In this document: positions 24,560 through 35,900 of the stretch, piece by piece | How positions within the stretch are numbered: position 1 is the stretch's first letter | How the letters are laid out: each line of letters begins with the position of its first letter | Source: Saccopteryx bilineata | Lineage: Eukaryota; Chordata; Mammalia; Chiroptera; Emballonuridae | Reading direction: 5' to 3' | DNA length: 64,000 nucleotides | Assembly (NCBI RefSeq): GCF_036850765.1 | Contig: NC_089493.1 | Location: 126,982,239 to 127,046,238 of the forward strand | Translations under genes and position numbers: made by a program | The notes under the pieces: model-generated | Database searches by the model: none | Seen by the model: only the letters and a program-made list of their open reading frames with translations | What the model was told of the DNA's origin: nothing

Positions 24560-24810
24560 CCTCCTTTAATCAGAGCTTGCCTAACGGGTGCTTCAGACAA
24601 GCATGTCATCGGCAAACAGATGACCACATGGCTGTTTCTAGGGAGGGGCAGGGGGACGTCAGATTGGCACAGAGCTCTGCTCTTCTCCTCACGGCACTGC
24701 CTTTGATCTTTAATGTGAGCCATTCCAGGGGGGCCCAGCGCACTCTGAAAACACTTTGTGATTAAAAAATGTGTGCTTCATTGGCCAAAACATTTGTTTA
24801 TATTTTACCC
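24560..24810. promoter_or_regulatory. Candidate intronic enhancer
   Basis: Non-repetitive segment with clustered factor-like words: CTTTGATCTTT (TCF/LEF-like) at 24701, CATTCCA (TEAD-like) at 24721, and TTGTTTATATTT (FOX-like) at 24794. Conservation has not been tested. Confidence 0.3.
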
Positions 24811-25144
24811 CCAATTCTAGGGGTTTTGTTTCTTGTCCTGCTTTCTGCAAGTGCTTTCTTCATGTAATTAAAGAGGCGTGAGCACTGAGCTGGGCTGGGC
24901 AACAGCATACAAAGACGGTTTCCTCCCCTGAGGACAGAAGGGGTCTCTCCACACCTCAGTCCGCGAGGCAGACAACCTTCCCTGCAGTGTTTCCAGATGG
25001 TAGTAGCGTTGGCCAGGAAAGAAGGGGCCTTGTATAGATTGGCCTTCAAAATAGGGCCTCTTGCGGCCCGCAGAACCCCCACCCCCAGAGGTGTGAGGCT
25101 CTTTGAGGGTGTAGTGTCTCCTGTGACATTAGAGTGGGACCAAG
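24811..25144. other. Intronic sequence, nothing recognised
   Basis: No gene or repeat supported. Confidence 0.4.
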
Positions 25145-25310
25145 CCCATTGGCTGTGGGGGCTGGCCTGCACCCTACAAGATGTTTAGCAGCACCCCTGG
25201 CCTCCAGGTGTTGGTACCACTCTCCCTCCCCCTGCCTCCACCAGTGGTACTGTCAAAAATGTCTTCCCAGGGAGAGCAGAAGCTCCCAAGTTGAGGACCA
25301 TTCACCTCTT
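25145..25310 (-). mobile_element. MER20-like hAT fragment, antisense
   Basis: GGGGGCTGGCCTGCACCCTA, then GATGTTTAGCAGCACCCCTG and GTCAAAAATGTCTTCCCAGG to AAGTTGAGGACCA follow the MER20-type order in reverse. Confidence 0.6.
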
Positions 25311-25382
25311 TGAATGGACTTGTGAAGGGGCCCTTCTGTGAGGCAGGGTCTGTGGAACTCAGAGCAGTGGGCACATGGTAGG

Positions 25383-25525
25383 GTCACCTGAGCAACACTG
25401 AATAAATTCCAACAGCCAGGCTCATGCTAGACCAAGTAAGTCGGAGTCTTGGGAGTGAGGCTTGGACATTAATAACTTTGAAAGGGCCCCACATGATTCT
25501 AGTAAACGCTCAGGGCTGAGGAAGA
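25383..25525. mobile_element. MER5-like hAT-Charlie fragment
   Basis: GTCACCTGAGCAACACTGAA, AGTAAGTCGGAGTCTTGGGA and CCACATGATTCTAGTAAACG resemble MER5A. Confidence 0.5.
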
Positions 25526-26099
25526 GAGAATTTGCATGACCTTCCATCAAAGGACTATTTGAGGAGCAGGGAAGTTGGGATATCACAATTTGATGAACAA
25601 GAGGGTCAGACAGGAATGGTCAAGAACAAAGGCCCACCTAAGTCTGTGTGTATTCTCCTTTTCTTCCTTAGAGGTTAGCAGAAGTCAAACAGAAGAAGAT
25701 GTGTGCTGTCACTGGGGAGCCTGGGCAAGGCCTCACAGCCACCACGAGAGGGGGAACCCTGAAGGATGTAGGAAGTGCCTCAGAGACTCCAACAGGGAAA
25801 AGCAGGCTGAGTCCTGGAGGCCTCAGAGAAGATGGAAGACAGGCCAGAATGGGGAGTGGTCCTGAGGCTGGACAGTCAGGCCTCCTGGGCCACTTGGTGC
25901 AGCTAAGAGTAGGGAAGTTGCTTCAGCACTGTTGGTTTGGGAGGCTTGTGTGTCCCTCCATTTTCTTCTGTGACACTAAGGTCCTACAATGAAGAGGTGA
26001 GGAAACAACAGGACTCTTTAGCATCAGACTTTGGGTCTCAGTTCCAGCTGCCTGTAAACCTCTGTTGTCCCACACTCTCATTTCTACTGCTGCAGGGAG
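25526..26099. other. Intronic sequence, nothing recognised
   Basis: No gene or repeat supported. Confidence 0.4.
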
Positions 26100-26420
26100 A
26101 TTAAGAGCGTGGGCCTGGGACTCACCAGTGTTGTACTAAGTTCTTGACACTGTCTTACTAGTTGAGGGGTTTCAGGCAAATAAGCTGCTTCGCCTCATTG
26201 GGCTTCAGTTTTCCCATTTGTAAAATGGGGATAATATACTGCTCACAAAAATCAGGGAACATTTCAAAATGAATATGAAGCTATAAAATATCCCCTAACT
26301 TTTGTGAGCAGTGTAGTTACGCCTATCTCATATACCTGGTAGAAGAATCAAATAACTGATGAAAAGCAGTGAGTAGACAGACGGCTTGCTAAATATTAGC
26401 TACTGTCACTATTTATTCTT
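26100..26420 (+). repeat. MIR SINE, sense, interrupted by a MITE
   Basis: Left half ends CCATTTGTAAAATGGGGATA and right half resumes GTTACGCCTATCTCATATAC, exactly at the MIR GGGATAATA position. Confidence 0.75.
26237..26315. mobile_element. Mariner-type MITE, short internal-deletion copy
   Basis: 79 bp including flanking TA. The ends CTGCTCACAAAAATCAGGG and CTAACTTTTGTGAGCAG are inverted repeats, with GAATATGAAGCTATAAAATA between. It sits inside a MIR, at a TA. Confidence 0.9.
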
Positions 26421-27544
26421 TGGCCCCAGAGCCAGTGGATCAGGAAATCCTGTTGCCAATTCTATGGAAATGTCTTTTGAAAATCCAGCCCCCTCCTCCC
26501 CATTTCTGTTGGCATCGCCTGAGTTCTGCCCTTCCTGTCAAGTCTACTAGCTCTGCCACCCAGTAACCTTTCTCCAGGTGTTACTAGCTAGGGTCATATA
26601 ACTCTTGATTAAAATTTTCAGGGGTTCTCTGCCACCAACAGGGTGAAATCCAAAAGCCATGCAACCAAAACCTACTTCTCTGGCCCCACTGTGGTCTCCC
26701 GTTGTGTTGGTATTGCTAATTTGGGTTCCTTTGACCAGAAAGCCCAAACCGACTGTGTTTGAAATGTCTGTGTGTGTTTCCAATCACTTCAAGTGCTGCT
26801 CAAATGAACACCCCTGCTCACAGTTTATATGTCTTAGGCTGAAGTGTTGCACATTTTTTTCCCTGTCATGTTTTAAATATAAGGTTTTGTTTTTCCAGCA
26901 AGTGCTGCGAGTGATTTGGAAACATTGCCTGGTCCTGATTAACTTCTCTGCAGCTCAGTGTAGGGTCTTGTTTATTTACATTAATAGGGAGACTATACAA
27001 ACAGCTCACACCTGATAGAAACTAATTCATGAGTGAGGGGAAATGGAATCTGGCTTTCAGCTCCATCTGACCCTATAGCTGCAACAAGTCTCCTAATTAC
27101 TAGGACAGTGATTTTATTACAGGTCACCCCCACCCCTAGATTTGGCAGCTTACTGAACAGCATGCCCTTTTTATTCAGGGTCAAGATAAAAAGAGAAACA
27201 AAAGAGGATATAAATCTAAAAGGACAAACTGCCTCGGAATCACACCCTTTGGAGCCTGCAGGCATTGGCTGGCCCTCGGCAGGAAGATGCTTCCAGGAGT
27301 GTTTTGTTGCGTTCTCCCCAGATTTGGATTCTTCAGATTCTTGTTCTCAGTCACACCACCACCCAACCCCCCATCTATTGGGTATACCAATAACCAGTTC
27401 TTCCTGTGAGGATGACTCCACTGAGGATGAAGATAGTGTAACTAAAAAAACATGGTGACTTAAAACCAAGGGCAATGTTTCTTTTTGAAGGGACCAATTT
27501 TGATTCCTTTAAACATACAGTTCACCTGGGTATCAGTATAAATT
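26421..27544. other. Intronic sequence, conserved-looking segment near 26.9-27.1 kb
   Basis: No repeat seen. The stretch around 26965-27035 with TTGTTTATTTACATTAATAG looks non-random, but nothing further can be supported. Confidence 0.3.
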
Positions 27545-27950
27545 ATTTTTTTTTATTTATTTAGCAAGCAAGCAAGAGAGAGACAAACAGGAACAGACAG
27601 GCAGAAAGGGAGAGAGATGAGAAGCATCAACTCACAGTTGCGGCATCTTAGTCGTTCATTGATTTCTTCACATATGTGCCTTGACCAGGGGGCTCCAGCC
27701 AAGTCATTGACCCCTTGCTCAAGCCAGCAACCTTGGGCTCAAGCCAGCGACCCTGGGCTTCAAGCCAGAAACCATAGGGTCTTCTCTATGATGCCATCCA
27801 CGCTCAAGCCAGCGACCCTGTGCTCAAGCTGGTGAGCCTGTACTCAAGCCAGATGAGCTCACACTCAAGCCAGCAACCTTGGGGTTTCAAACCTGGGTCC
27901 TCAGCATATCAAGCCAATGCTCTATCCACTGTGCCACCTCCTGGCCAGGC
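27545..27950 (-). mobile_element. tRNA-derived SINE, CCTGACC type, antisense
   Basis: GATGAGAAGCATCAACTCAC near 27617 and head complement GTGCCACCTCCTGGCCAGG at 27931-27949. Full-length copy with extra CAAGCCAGCGACC-type internal repeats. Confidence 0.9.
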
Positions 27951-28084
27951 TGGTATAGATTCTTAATATCTACCTTCCTTCCTATTCATTCATTTTCCTA
28001 CTGGATTATAATTATCACTTAATAGTAAGCCTATCTATCTATTTCTCTGCACTAGACTGGGAGAGAAATGACCAAAAAGGAATG

Positions 28085-28325
28085 TCAGCGTAGCGTAATG
28101 GGTAAGGGTGTGGGTCGTGGACAACAGATAAGCCTGATTCTAGTCCCAAATTCCACTACTTACCCCTACCCCCCTAGCTTGGGGAAAGTTATCCGATTAT
28201 CCTCCCACTCAGAATTCAGTTTTGTCATCTGTCAGATGAACTAATAGCCACCTCACTGGGTTGGTCTAAGGATCAGCTGAGATCATACAGGTGCAGCACA
28301 CAGTGCAGTGCTGGGCACACTGACC
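28085..28325 (+). repeat. MIR SINE, sense
   Basis: GCGTAATGGGTAAGGGTGTG, CCACTACTTACCCC, then TTTTGTCATCTGTCAGATGA and GGATCAGCTGAGATCATACA match MIR order. Confidence 0.75.
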
Positions 28326-29392
28326 CAGGTCAGCTGCTGCAGCAACAGGAGGATGATCTTTGTAAGTTCCTTGAGAATGCGGGCTCTTCTCTCTGCACCA
28401 CCAGCTTTCTAGATCTGTGTCCGGAAATGAGAGCGTCTGAAATCAGTTACTGCACAGCACGCCCCCGTTCAGGTCTCAGCCGTCTTCAGGATACATTGTA
28501 GGTAACTGTGATCAGAGCTGCAGCCCCACAGCATGTCCAGCACCTTTGGCCACAGCTGGAGACGTGACGTTCTTAAGACCCTCTGTGATTTGGGAGAAAG
28601 AATGTCCCTGGGTTACCACTCACCTAGCAAATGTGAATAGGGAAGAACAGTGACTTGGGACTGGCTCACTGTGGGGAAGGGATAGGTTGGAGAAAGGTCA
28701 CTCAGGAATGAGAGAAAAGAACTAGCCTCAGAGGTCAAGGGAAGGGTTTCTTGAAGGAGATGGTGTTCTTCTGTGTCCAGGACAGCACCACATTCAAGGG
28801 AAAGACCGCTCCTCATAAACTGTACGAATATCTCTATGGGGGCCAGTCCCTTGGGCACCTAGTTTTATCACGGTTGCATTCAGCCATCAGCTCACTTTTC
28901 CCTATTCTGATTAGAGACTATTTAAGGGCCTTCTCGCAGCACCACAGAAGAAAACTATTCTAACAGCTATCAGCTGGGCTGGGGTTTGCTCGCCATTGTT
29001 TGCACACAAAAGCCTGATCCCATTAACATGGGCAGATATTTCCTGCCATGACATGGCCTCATGCTTGCAGACATTGGATGCTATTTAAAGCCTCTTTTTT
29101 TTTTTTTAAAGTATGCTTTTGTCCCATTTGTGCTGTGCCCCGTAATTAGGGCCAGATCTGAAGCTCTCACAGCTGTCACTTCTGTAAACTGATGGCAGAG
29201 AATGTGGGACCGTGTGTTTCCAGGAGATAATTTGGATGTCAGAGAAAAGCCGAGAGAGCCTCGAAGCCCTGTGGCACTTACCTTGATTTCCAAGCTTCTA
29301 ATGAAAAGCTTCTTGGATGAAAAGGGACACAAAGAGCCTTTCACAGAAGCCATCCACACTCTCTGCCAAGTAAGAGATTTATGGGGTGGGAA

Positions 29393-29396
<4 letters not shown>
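28326..29396. other. Intronic sequence with exon-like open segment
   Basis: No repeats recognised. An open segment with splice-like ends lies at 29224-29369 (separate entry). 28970-29100 looks like conserved non-coding sequence. Confidence 0.4.
29224..29369 (+). other. Exon-like open segment of unknown status
   Basis: 146 nt follows TGTTTCCAG and ends before GTAAGA. The frame has no stop and reads DNLDVREKPREP then on to EAIHTLCQ at the donor, 48 codons after two leading bases. No family is recognised. The minus strand also has splice-like ends (29362 to 29282, donor AAG/GTAAGT). It does not encode ADAMTS cysteine-rich sequence, so it is not the missing upstream THSD4 exon. It may be chance or an alternative or antisense exon. 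Confidence 0.2.

Positions 29397-29436
<40 letters not shown>
29397..29436. repeat. AC dinucleotide microsatellite
   Basis: Twenty uninterrupted AC units, followed by GCGT. Confidence 0.97.
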
Positions 29437-29440
<4 letters not shown>

Positions 29441-29880
29441 GTACTTTATTTGGGGCACCCTGGAACAGGAAAAGCTGTATGGGAAAAGTAATCATGTGAG
29501 AAGATGGTCTTGACGATATCAGCTTGGATTTTCTTGAAGGCAAAAATGAACTAATTTATAGCTAAGACTCTGCTAAGGAGACTAAAAAGACCTGTCTATT
29601 TTCTCTTATATCTGTCTTTCTCTGAAGGAAGCAACACATCATGGGTTGGTGGGAACACATGATCTTTTGGTTATTAAATGCTTTAATTAATAAAGAATCA
29701 AAAACATGCTAGACAAAGATTACCAGATATCAAACAAAAGAAATACTGTTTCCCAATGTGTGGTCTGGCCCAAGAGGGTGCTGGCATAGGTGATACTAAC
29801 AATGATAACAATCCTAGTATTCATGGGGTTCATGTTTATTAGGTGCTTACTCTGTGGCACTTTAAATGTATGCATTTTTT

Positions 29881-30199
29881 TGGCCCTGGCTGGTTGCTCA
29901 GTGGATAGAGCATTGGCCCAGCATATGGACGTCCTGGGTTTGATTCCCAGCCAGGGTACGCAGGAGAAGCGACCATCTGTTTCTCTCCCTTCCCCCTCCC
30001 TCCATCCTGCAGCCAGAGGCTCCATTGGTTTGAGAGTTGGCCCCAGGCACTGAGGATAGCTTAGTTAGTCTGAGAGCATTGGCCTCAGGCACTAAAAATA
30101 GATCAGTACTCAAGCATCAGCCCCAGACGGGGTTGCTGGGTGAATATCAGTCAGGATGCATGTGGGAGTCTGTCTCACTATATCTCCTCCTCTCACGTA
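29881..30199 (+). mobile_element. Rhin-1-like SINE, sense, first unit of a head-to-tail pair
   Basis: Starts TGGCCCTGGCTGGTTGCTCA and ends CTCCTCTCACGTAA without a long A tail, directly joined to the next unit. Confidence 0.9.
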
Positions 30200-30570
30200 A
30201 GGTCCTGGCCGGTTGCCTTAACAGTAGAGCATCAATCAGCCCAGTCTGTGGAAGTCCCAGGTTTGATTCCTGGTCCGGGCACACAGGAGAAGCGACCATC
30301 TGCTTCTCCACACCCCCTCCATCTCTCTCTCCCTCTTTCCCTCCTGTAGCCATAGCTCAGGTTTGAGCAAAGTTGGCCTTGGGCACTGAGGATGGTCCCA
30401 TGGCCTTGCCTCAGGCGCTAGGTAGCTCAGTTGCAGAGCAACAGAGCAGTGGCCCAGACAGGCAGAACATCGCCTGGTAGGGGGCTTGCTAGGTAGATCC
30501 TGGTTGGGGCACATGCAGGAGTCTGTCTCTGCCTCCCTGTCTCTCACTTAATAAAATTTTTTTAAAAATA
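30200..30570 (+). mobile_element. Rhin-1-like SINE, sense, second unit of the pair
   Basis: Starts GGTCCTGGCCGGTTGCCTTA and ends CTCACTTAATAAAATTTT. A single duplication (TATGCATTT at 29869, TATACATTT at 30571) flanks both units together. Confidence 0.9.
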
Positions 30571-30780
30571 TATACATTTGTATGAAATGTCTCACTTGGC
30601 TCTTAAAAACTTACAAGAAAAGGTACTATTATATGTCCATTTTATGGATGAGAAAACTGTGGTTTCACAAACTTAAGGACTTTGCCCAAGGTCACCTAGC
30701 TGGGAAATGGAGGATCGGAACCTGGAACCCAGCGCTCTGGCTGCCCCAGAGTGCCCGTTCAGCACCTTCTGTTACCCTAT

Positions 30781-31834
30781 GACAATGAAAGAATCATGGG
30801 CTTTGGACACAGACCAGGGTTTCATCCAGGTCTGTTATGGATGCTTCACGTTTTGGAACCTTGGCACTTTAACTGAAGTAAAATGAGGGAAAAAAATTAA
30901 TGTATATAATCAGCTGCCTCATGGCTACATAAAGATTAAATGAAATAAGAATAAAAAAAATCCAGAGGTCGTCAAAAATGTCAGTTCCACTCCTCTGGTT
31001 CATCTCATTCCAATTATTTCTTCCTCCCATCCCTGGACTGGAGCTCCTACTGTCTTCTGCTTCCATGGTCCCTGTATTCTTGGCTTTTTTTCGTGGGGCC
31101 AGCTATGAGAAATCTTTCTCTGATGAGCTCTTTGTAGCAATCCCACAGGTGTACCTTCAACTCTCCTAACCCCAGCTGGTCCCGCAAGAATCACAACCTC
31201 CCACCCCTCTCTTCAGACACCCATGACGTCCCTGAACTACAGGAAGACCTCTGTGGTGAGAAGCCCATGATTTGGCTGCTGGCCCCGCACTCCCTTCTAG
31301 CCAGGAACTAGCAGTAGAGCTCAGCAGTAGAGCTGAGGCAGGTTTCTAAGAAAAGTGGTCAGAAAACGGCTTTTTTCTCCTTCCATAATGCATTCTGGAA
31401 TTAGATATTATTCCTCTGAGAAACTTGAGCATTCCCAGCTTAGAATCTTTTCTGAATTTCTGGAGGATAAATCTGAAAAAGAAAGGATAACCACAGCACA
31501 CTCTTCCAGTATAGCCCATGGACTTTTGCTGGAAAATGTAAGGCTTCAGAGAATGGTGACCTTTGGGATAAGGAGGTCAGGCAAGAGAGGACCGTAACTG
31601 GAGGAGTTTCCTGCTGGCGACAGAGGACACAGACGCTGCGGGTGACGGGTTCTCTTGGGAGTATACCCACCACGAGGTGGTGGGAAGTAAGTGGTTGTGT
31701 CCCTTTCGAAACACCTGAATTTAACATTTTAGATGAAAACAAAAACATCTTTAATCACAGATTCTTTAAAAGATTGGCTTTCAAAAAAAGACCTCGGGCT
31801 CTACACTGAGAAAGTGCAGTCGAGGACTGAACCT
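30781..31834. other. Intronic sequence, nothing recognised
   Basis: No gene or repeat supported. Confidence 0.4.
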
Positions 31835-31877
31835 TTTTTTTTTTTAATTATTTTTATTTATTTATTCATTTTAGAGA

Positions 31878-31929
<52 letters not shown>

Positions 31930-32049
31930 GGGGAGGAGCAGGAAGCATCAACTCCCCTATGTGCCTTGACCAGGCAAGCCCAGAGTTTTGAACCAGCAAC
32001 CTCAGCATTCCAGGTCGATGCTTTATCCACTGTGCCACCACAGGTCAGG
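31835..32049 (-). mobile_element. Short tRNA-derived SINE variant, antisense
   Basis: About 215 bp with a GA-rich microsatellite tail and head complement CCACCACAGGTCAGGC. Flanked by CGAGGACTGAACCT (31821) and CGAAGACTGAACTT (32050), a clear target duplication. Same variant as 16418-16600. Confidence 0.92.
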
Positions 32050-32627
32050 CGAAGACTGAACTTTTGAAGCCTATACTTAGGAGACACAGAGAAGGGGATG
32101 ATGGGAAGGAAGACAGGTGGTCCAGGGTGGGCAGTGTCATGGACTTTAAGGCAGGGGATAACTGAAGAGGCAAGGCATGAGGAATCCCTGGTGAACGGAC
32201 AAGAACTGAGAAGACTCAGTTTGATAATGGGGGAAAAGATGGGGCTGTTGACATTTGTCAAGGAAGAGAACCTCAGTGACCTGGGGAGGACCGAAGTCTG
32301 TGGCTGCAGGTTAAGGAAACATGACTGTGGAATTAGTGCTCATTCAAGATATTTGATAGACAGCATAGTGGGCAGTTGGGAAGGCAACGTCAAATGTGGG
32401 GCTGCCATGGAGGCCAGCCCTGTCCGTGACCCCTGTGTAATGTCTGTGTTTTTGCAAGATGGGTACTCTTTTGTAGCATCATACTGAGCCAATAGTGTGC
32501 AGGGTGGACAGGTGAGGCAGGATTCTCTGGGTTGTTTCCAGAAGGCTGAAGGCTACTTGGATACTGGTGGGCCTCTTGTTCACTCTGGCTTTGGGTGATA
32601 GGTAAAAGCTGTGCTCAAATGTACTGT
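32050..32627. other. Intronic sequence, nothing recognised
   Basis: No gene or repeat supported. Confidence 0.4.
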
Positions 32628-32725
32628 GGCCCTGGCCAGTTGGCTCAGCGGTAGAGCATCGACCCAGCATATGGATGTCCCAGGTTCAATTCCTAGTTAG
32701 GGCACACAGGAAAAGTGCCTATCTC

Positions 32726-32770
<45 letters not shown>

Positions 32771-33017
32771 CCCCTCCTGCAGCCATGGCCCCAAACACTG
32801 AGGATGGCTCCATGGCCTCACCTCAGGAGCTGAAATAGCTCGGTTTCTGAACAATAGAGCATAGACCCAGATGGCAGAGCATTGCCCCAGTGGGCAGAGC
32901 CTCGCCCCATTGGGGGCTTGCCAGGTGGATCCCAGTCAGGGCACATACGAGACTCTATGTCTCTGCCTCCTTGCTTCTCACATACACACATACATACATA
33001 CATACATACATATTTTA
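32628..33017 (+). mobile_element. Rhin-1-like SINE, sense, with TC and CATA repeats
   Basis: Starts GGCCCTGGCCAGTTGGCTCA. A TC dinucleotide expansion (32728-32767) lies in the pyrimidine block, and the tail has become a CATA repeat (32984-33011). Confidence 0.9.
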
Positions 33018-33031
33018 AAAAACAGAAATGT

Positions 33032-33430
33032 GGCCCTGGCTGGTTGACTCAGCGGTAGAGCGTCAGCCTGGCGTGCAGGAGTCCCGGGTTTGATTCCCGG
33101 CCAGGGCACACAGGAGAAGCGCCCATCTGTTTCTCCACCCCACCCCCCTCTCCTTCCTCTCTGTCTCTCTCTTCCCCTCCCGCAGCCGAGGCTCCATTGG
33201 AGCAAAGATGGCCCGGGTGCTGAGGATGGCTCTGTGGCCTCTGCCTCAGGTGCTAGAATGGCTCTGGATGCAACAGAGCAATGCCCCAGAGGGGCAGAGC
33301 ATCGCCCCCTGGTGGGCATGCCAGGTGGATCCCAGTCGGGTGCATGCGGGAGTCTGTCTGACTGCCTCCCCGTTTCTAGCTTCGGAAAAATGAAAAAGAA
33401 AAAAAAAACAAAACAAAACAAAAAAAAACT
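33032..33430 (+). mobile_element. Well-preserved Rhin-1-like SINE, sense
   Basis: Starts GGCCCTGGCTGGTTGACTCA and ends in an AAAACAAAAC tail. Perfect CAGAAATGT duplication at 33023-33031 and 33431-33439. High similarity to the 20487 and 60415 copies, so probably recent. Confidence 0.95.
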
Positions 33431-33439
33431 CAGAAATGT

Positions 33440-34870
33440 CCTGTAATGGGATTTTCCAAATTATGTCTTAAGAGCCTGGAAGCACATTATGAAAAATAAG
33501 TTCTGATCCCTTTGAGATGAAAACTATACGTGGAAATGAGGAATGGACATGTAGCATTCTATTCTATGATAGCTTATCTTTTCTATATAATGAAGGAAAG
33601 AAACCTCTTTAAGCAATTTTGACTACTCAGTTTAGAACTTTATCATTCTCCTAGTCACAGTACATTTCTTCTAATTTAAGACATATTGTTGCAGTAAATA
33701 TACTCTTATTCAGGCAACAGAAAGAAAGAATTCACAGCATAGTTTGACTGTTTTGAATATTAAAAATTAGTATGGTCTAGCATGAAATTCTACATAATTT
33801 TTTGGATGTGGATTTAAGAATTTAACCAGAAGTTCTGTGTCAAGCAGAACAGGCTATCTTATGCCTGAGCAACAAATGCATATAAAACATACGTGGTTTC
33901 TCGTAGCAGTCCTTAGAGTGCCAGCAGGAACTCTGCTCACTGCAGTCCTTCAGACGCATGTTTGTGAGCCACTCCATCTTAGGCAGCGGCCACCTCATCC
34001 CAAGTCTATAAAATGTGTTCAGGCAGAAGAGAAACGGGTTGGAGAGGTGAACAGGAGCAATTACATACATCAACCTGGAAGTGACACACATCCCATTGGC
34101 CAGAAATGAGTCACCTGGCCACATCTAACTTCGGACGAGTAGGAAATTGTAATCCTCCCATTTACTGAAAAATAACAGAATGAGATGCTGAGATATCAGT
34201 ATTACTGTGCAGGAGTTCATCCTCTCATCTACTCTCTTTGCCTAAGAAGAAAAGATTAGTATTTTCATCAACTTTGTAAACTGTAATTTTGAAATAAATC
34301 CTGGTGGCCCACGTGGGTGGAGGGTGAAATTTCTAGTTGCCCAGTAAAACTTGGGGGAGTACATTCAGGGAAGCTAATAGAGTGTCTCTTTGGTTTAAAT
34401 GTCCCATTTGTGATACAGAATCAAAACACACTAAACCACAAAATTCCACTCTACCAGGATCTAAACTGTGATTTCTTCATTGTCCAAACGAGACATACTG
34501 CGAACTGGAATGAGAGTCCTGTTGTAGCCAAAGAATTTTACTTAAATCAGGAAATATCATCACTTAATATGTGTTAGTTCCGAAAGGATTGCAGCATTAA
34601 ATTTTGCATGTTTTTTTCTCGAGGGACTTACCATAGAGGTAACTTTAATATAAGGCTGAGAATAATGTTTAGATTCAAATATTTTAAGCAACTTGCTGTT
34701 AAATTAAACTGTTAATCAAACATTGAATTATGATCTATTGCATGGCTTTGTGTGATTCTGACCCGCTGCCATCATATCACATGGGGATTCTCATCCCTTG
34801 TTCACATAGGGTGATTTGGGTCAATTATCAATAACCTGTGTAGCAAAAACCCCAAGCCAGAAAGCTGTTA
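33440..34870. other. Intronic sequence, nothing recognised
   Basis: AT-rich intron. 33840-34130 may be an old interspersed repeat (CCCATTGGCCAGAAATGAGT) but the family is not clear. Confidence 0.4.
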
Positions 34871-35900
34871 AAATGGCTCATTTTTTTTCTTATTCAAAAT
34901 AAAATCGAGGATCCTCCATACTGTTTTCTATGGTGCATTAAGGGTTTCCTTTTCTTTACATACTTTCCAACACTTGTTTGTTGATTTATTGATGATAGTC
35001 ATTCTGACAGGTGTGAGGTGATTGCTCATTGTGGTTTTAATTTGCATTTCTCTGATGGTTAGTGATGTTGAGCATGTTTTCCTGTACGTCCTCTTTGGAG
35101 AAGTGTTTATTCAGGTCTTCTGATCATTTTTTTAATTGGATTGTTTGTGGGGTTTTTTGGTGTTGAGTTGTATGAGTTTTTTATACATTTTAGATAGTAA
35201 CTCCTTATCAGATATAGGATTGATGCTATCTTCTCCCGTTCAGAAGGTTGTCTTGTTTTGTTGATGGTTTCCTTTGCTGTACAAAAGATTTTTAGTTTGA
35301 TGTCATCCCATTTGTTTTTCTTTTGTTTTCCTTGCCCAAGGAGATATATCAGAAAAAATATTGCTAAGAAAAATGTCAGAGATTTTACTGCCTATGTTTT
35401 TTTCTAGAAGTTTTATGATTTCAAGTCATAAATTTAAGTCTTTAGGCCCTGGCCAGTTGTCTCAGTGGACAGAGTGTCATTCTGGTGTATGGACATCCAG
35501 GTTCAACTCCCAGTCAGGGCACACAGGAGAAACAACCATCTGCTTCTCTTCCCCTCCCTCTTCCCCTTCTCTCTTGTTTCTCCTCTCACAGCCAGTGGCT
35601 CAGTTGGTATAAGCATCAGCCTCAGGTACTGAGGATAGTTTGGTTGATTCAAGCATCAGCCCCAGATGGGAGTTGCTGAATGGATCCCAGTCAGGGCATA
35701 TGCCAGAGTCTGTCTCACTAACTCCCCTTTCTTACTTAAAAAAATAAAATAAAATAAGTCTTTAATCTGTTTTAAGTTTATTCTTGTATAGGTGTATAAA
35801 AAAGTGGTCTAATTTCATTTTTTTTGCATGTACCAGTTATGTTTGCATGTACCAATTTATTTCTAATTTTTTTTTGTTTGTTTATAACTCTTGAGGACTT
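34871..35900 (-). mobile_element. L1 fragment (ORF2 3' end to 3' UTR), antisense, split by a SINE
   Basis: Characteristic antisense L1 words: GACAGGTGTGAGGTGATTGC, TTAATTTGCATTTCTCTGAT, GATGTTGAGCATGTTTTCCT, AAATTTAAGTCTTTAATC. The SINE at 35445-35755 interrupts it. No ORF2 frame remains. Confidence 0.85.
35445..35755 (+). mobile_element. Rhin-1-like SINE, sense, nested in L1
   Basis: Starts GGCCCTGGCCAGTTGTCTCA and ends in AAAATAAAAT repeats. Perfect AAGTCTTTA duplication (35436-35444 and 35756-35764), which rejoins the L1 text exactly. Confidence 0.95.

Larger units (their letters stand above)
29790..30780 (-). repeat. MIR SINE, antisense, split by a SINE pair
   Basis: Left part has TTTATTAGGTGCTTACTCTG; right part has GTCCATTTTATGGATGAGAA, CCCAAGGTCACCTAGCTGGG and CGGAACCTGGAACCCAG. 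The two SINEs at 29881-30570 interrupt it. Confidence 0.75.

Noticed and set aside
29397..29436. AC repeat as a telomere-like or CRISPR-like array
   Set aside because: It is a simple dinucleotide microsatellite; there are no spacers or repeat units of CRISPR size in the window.
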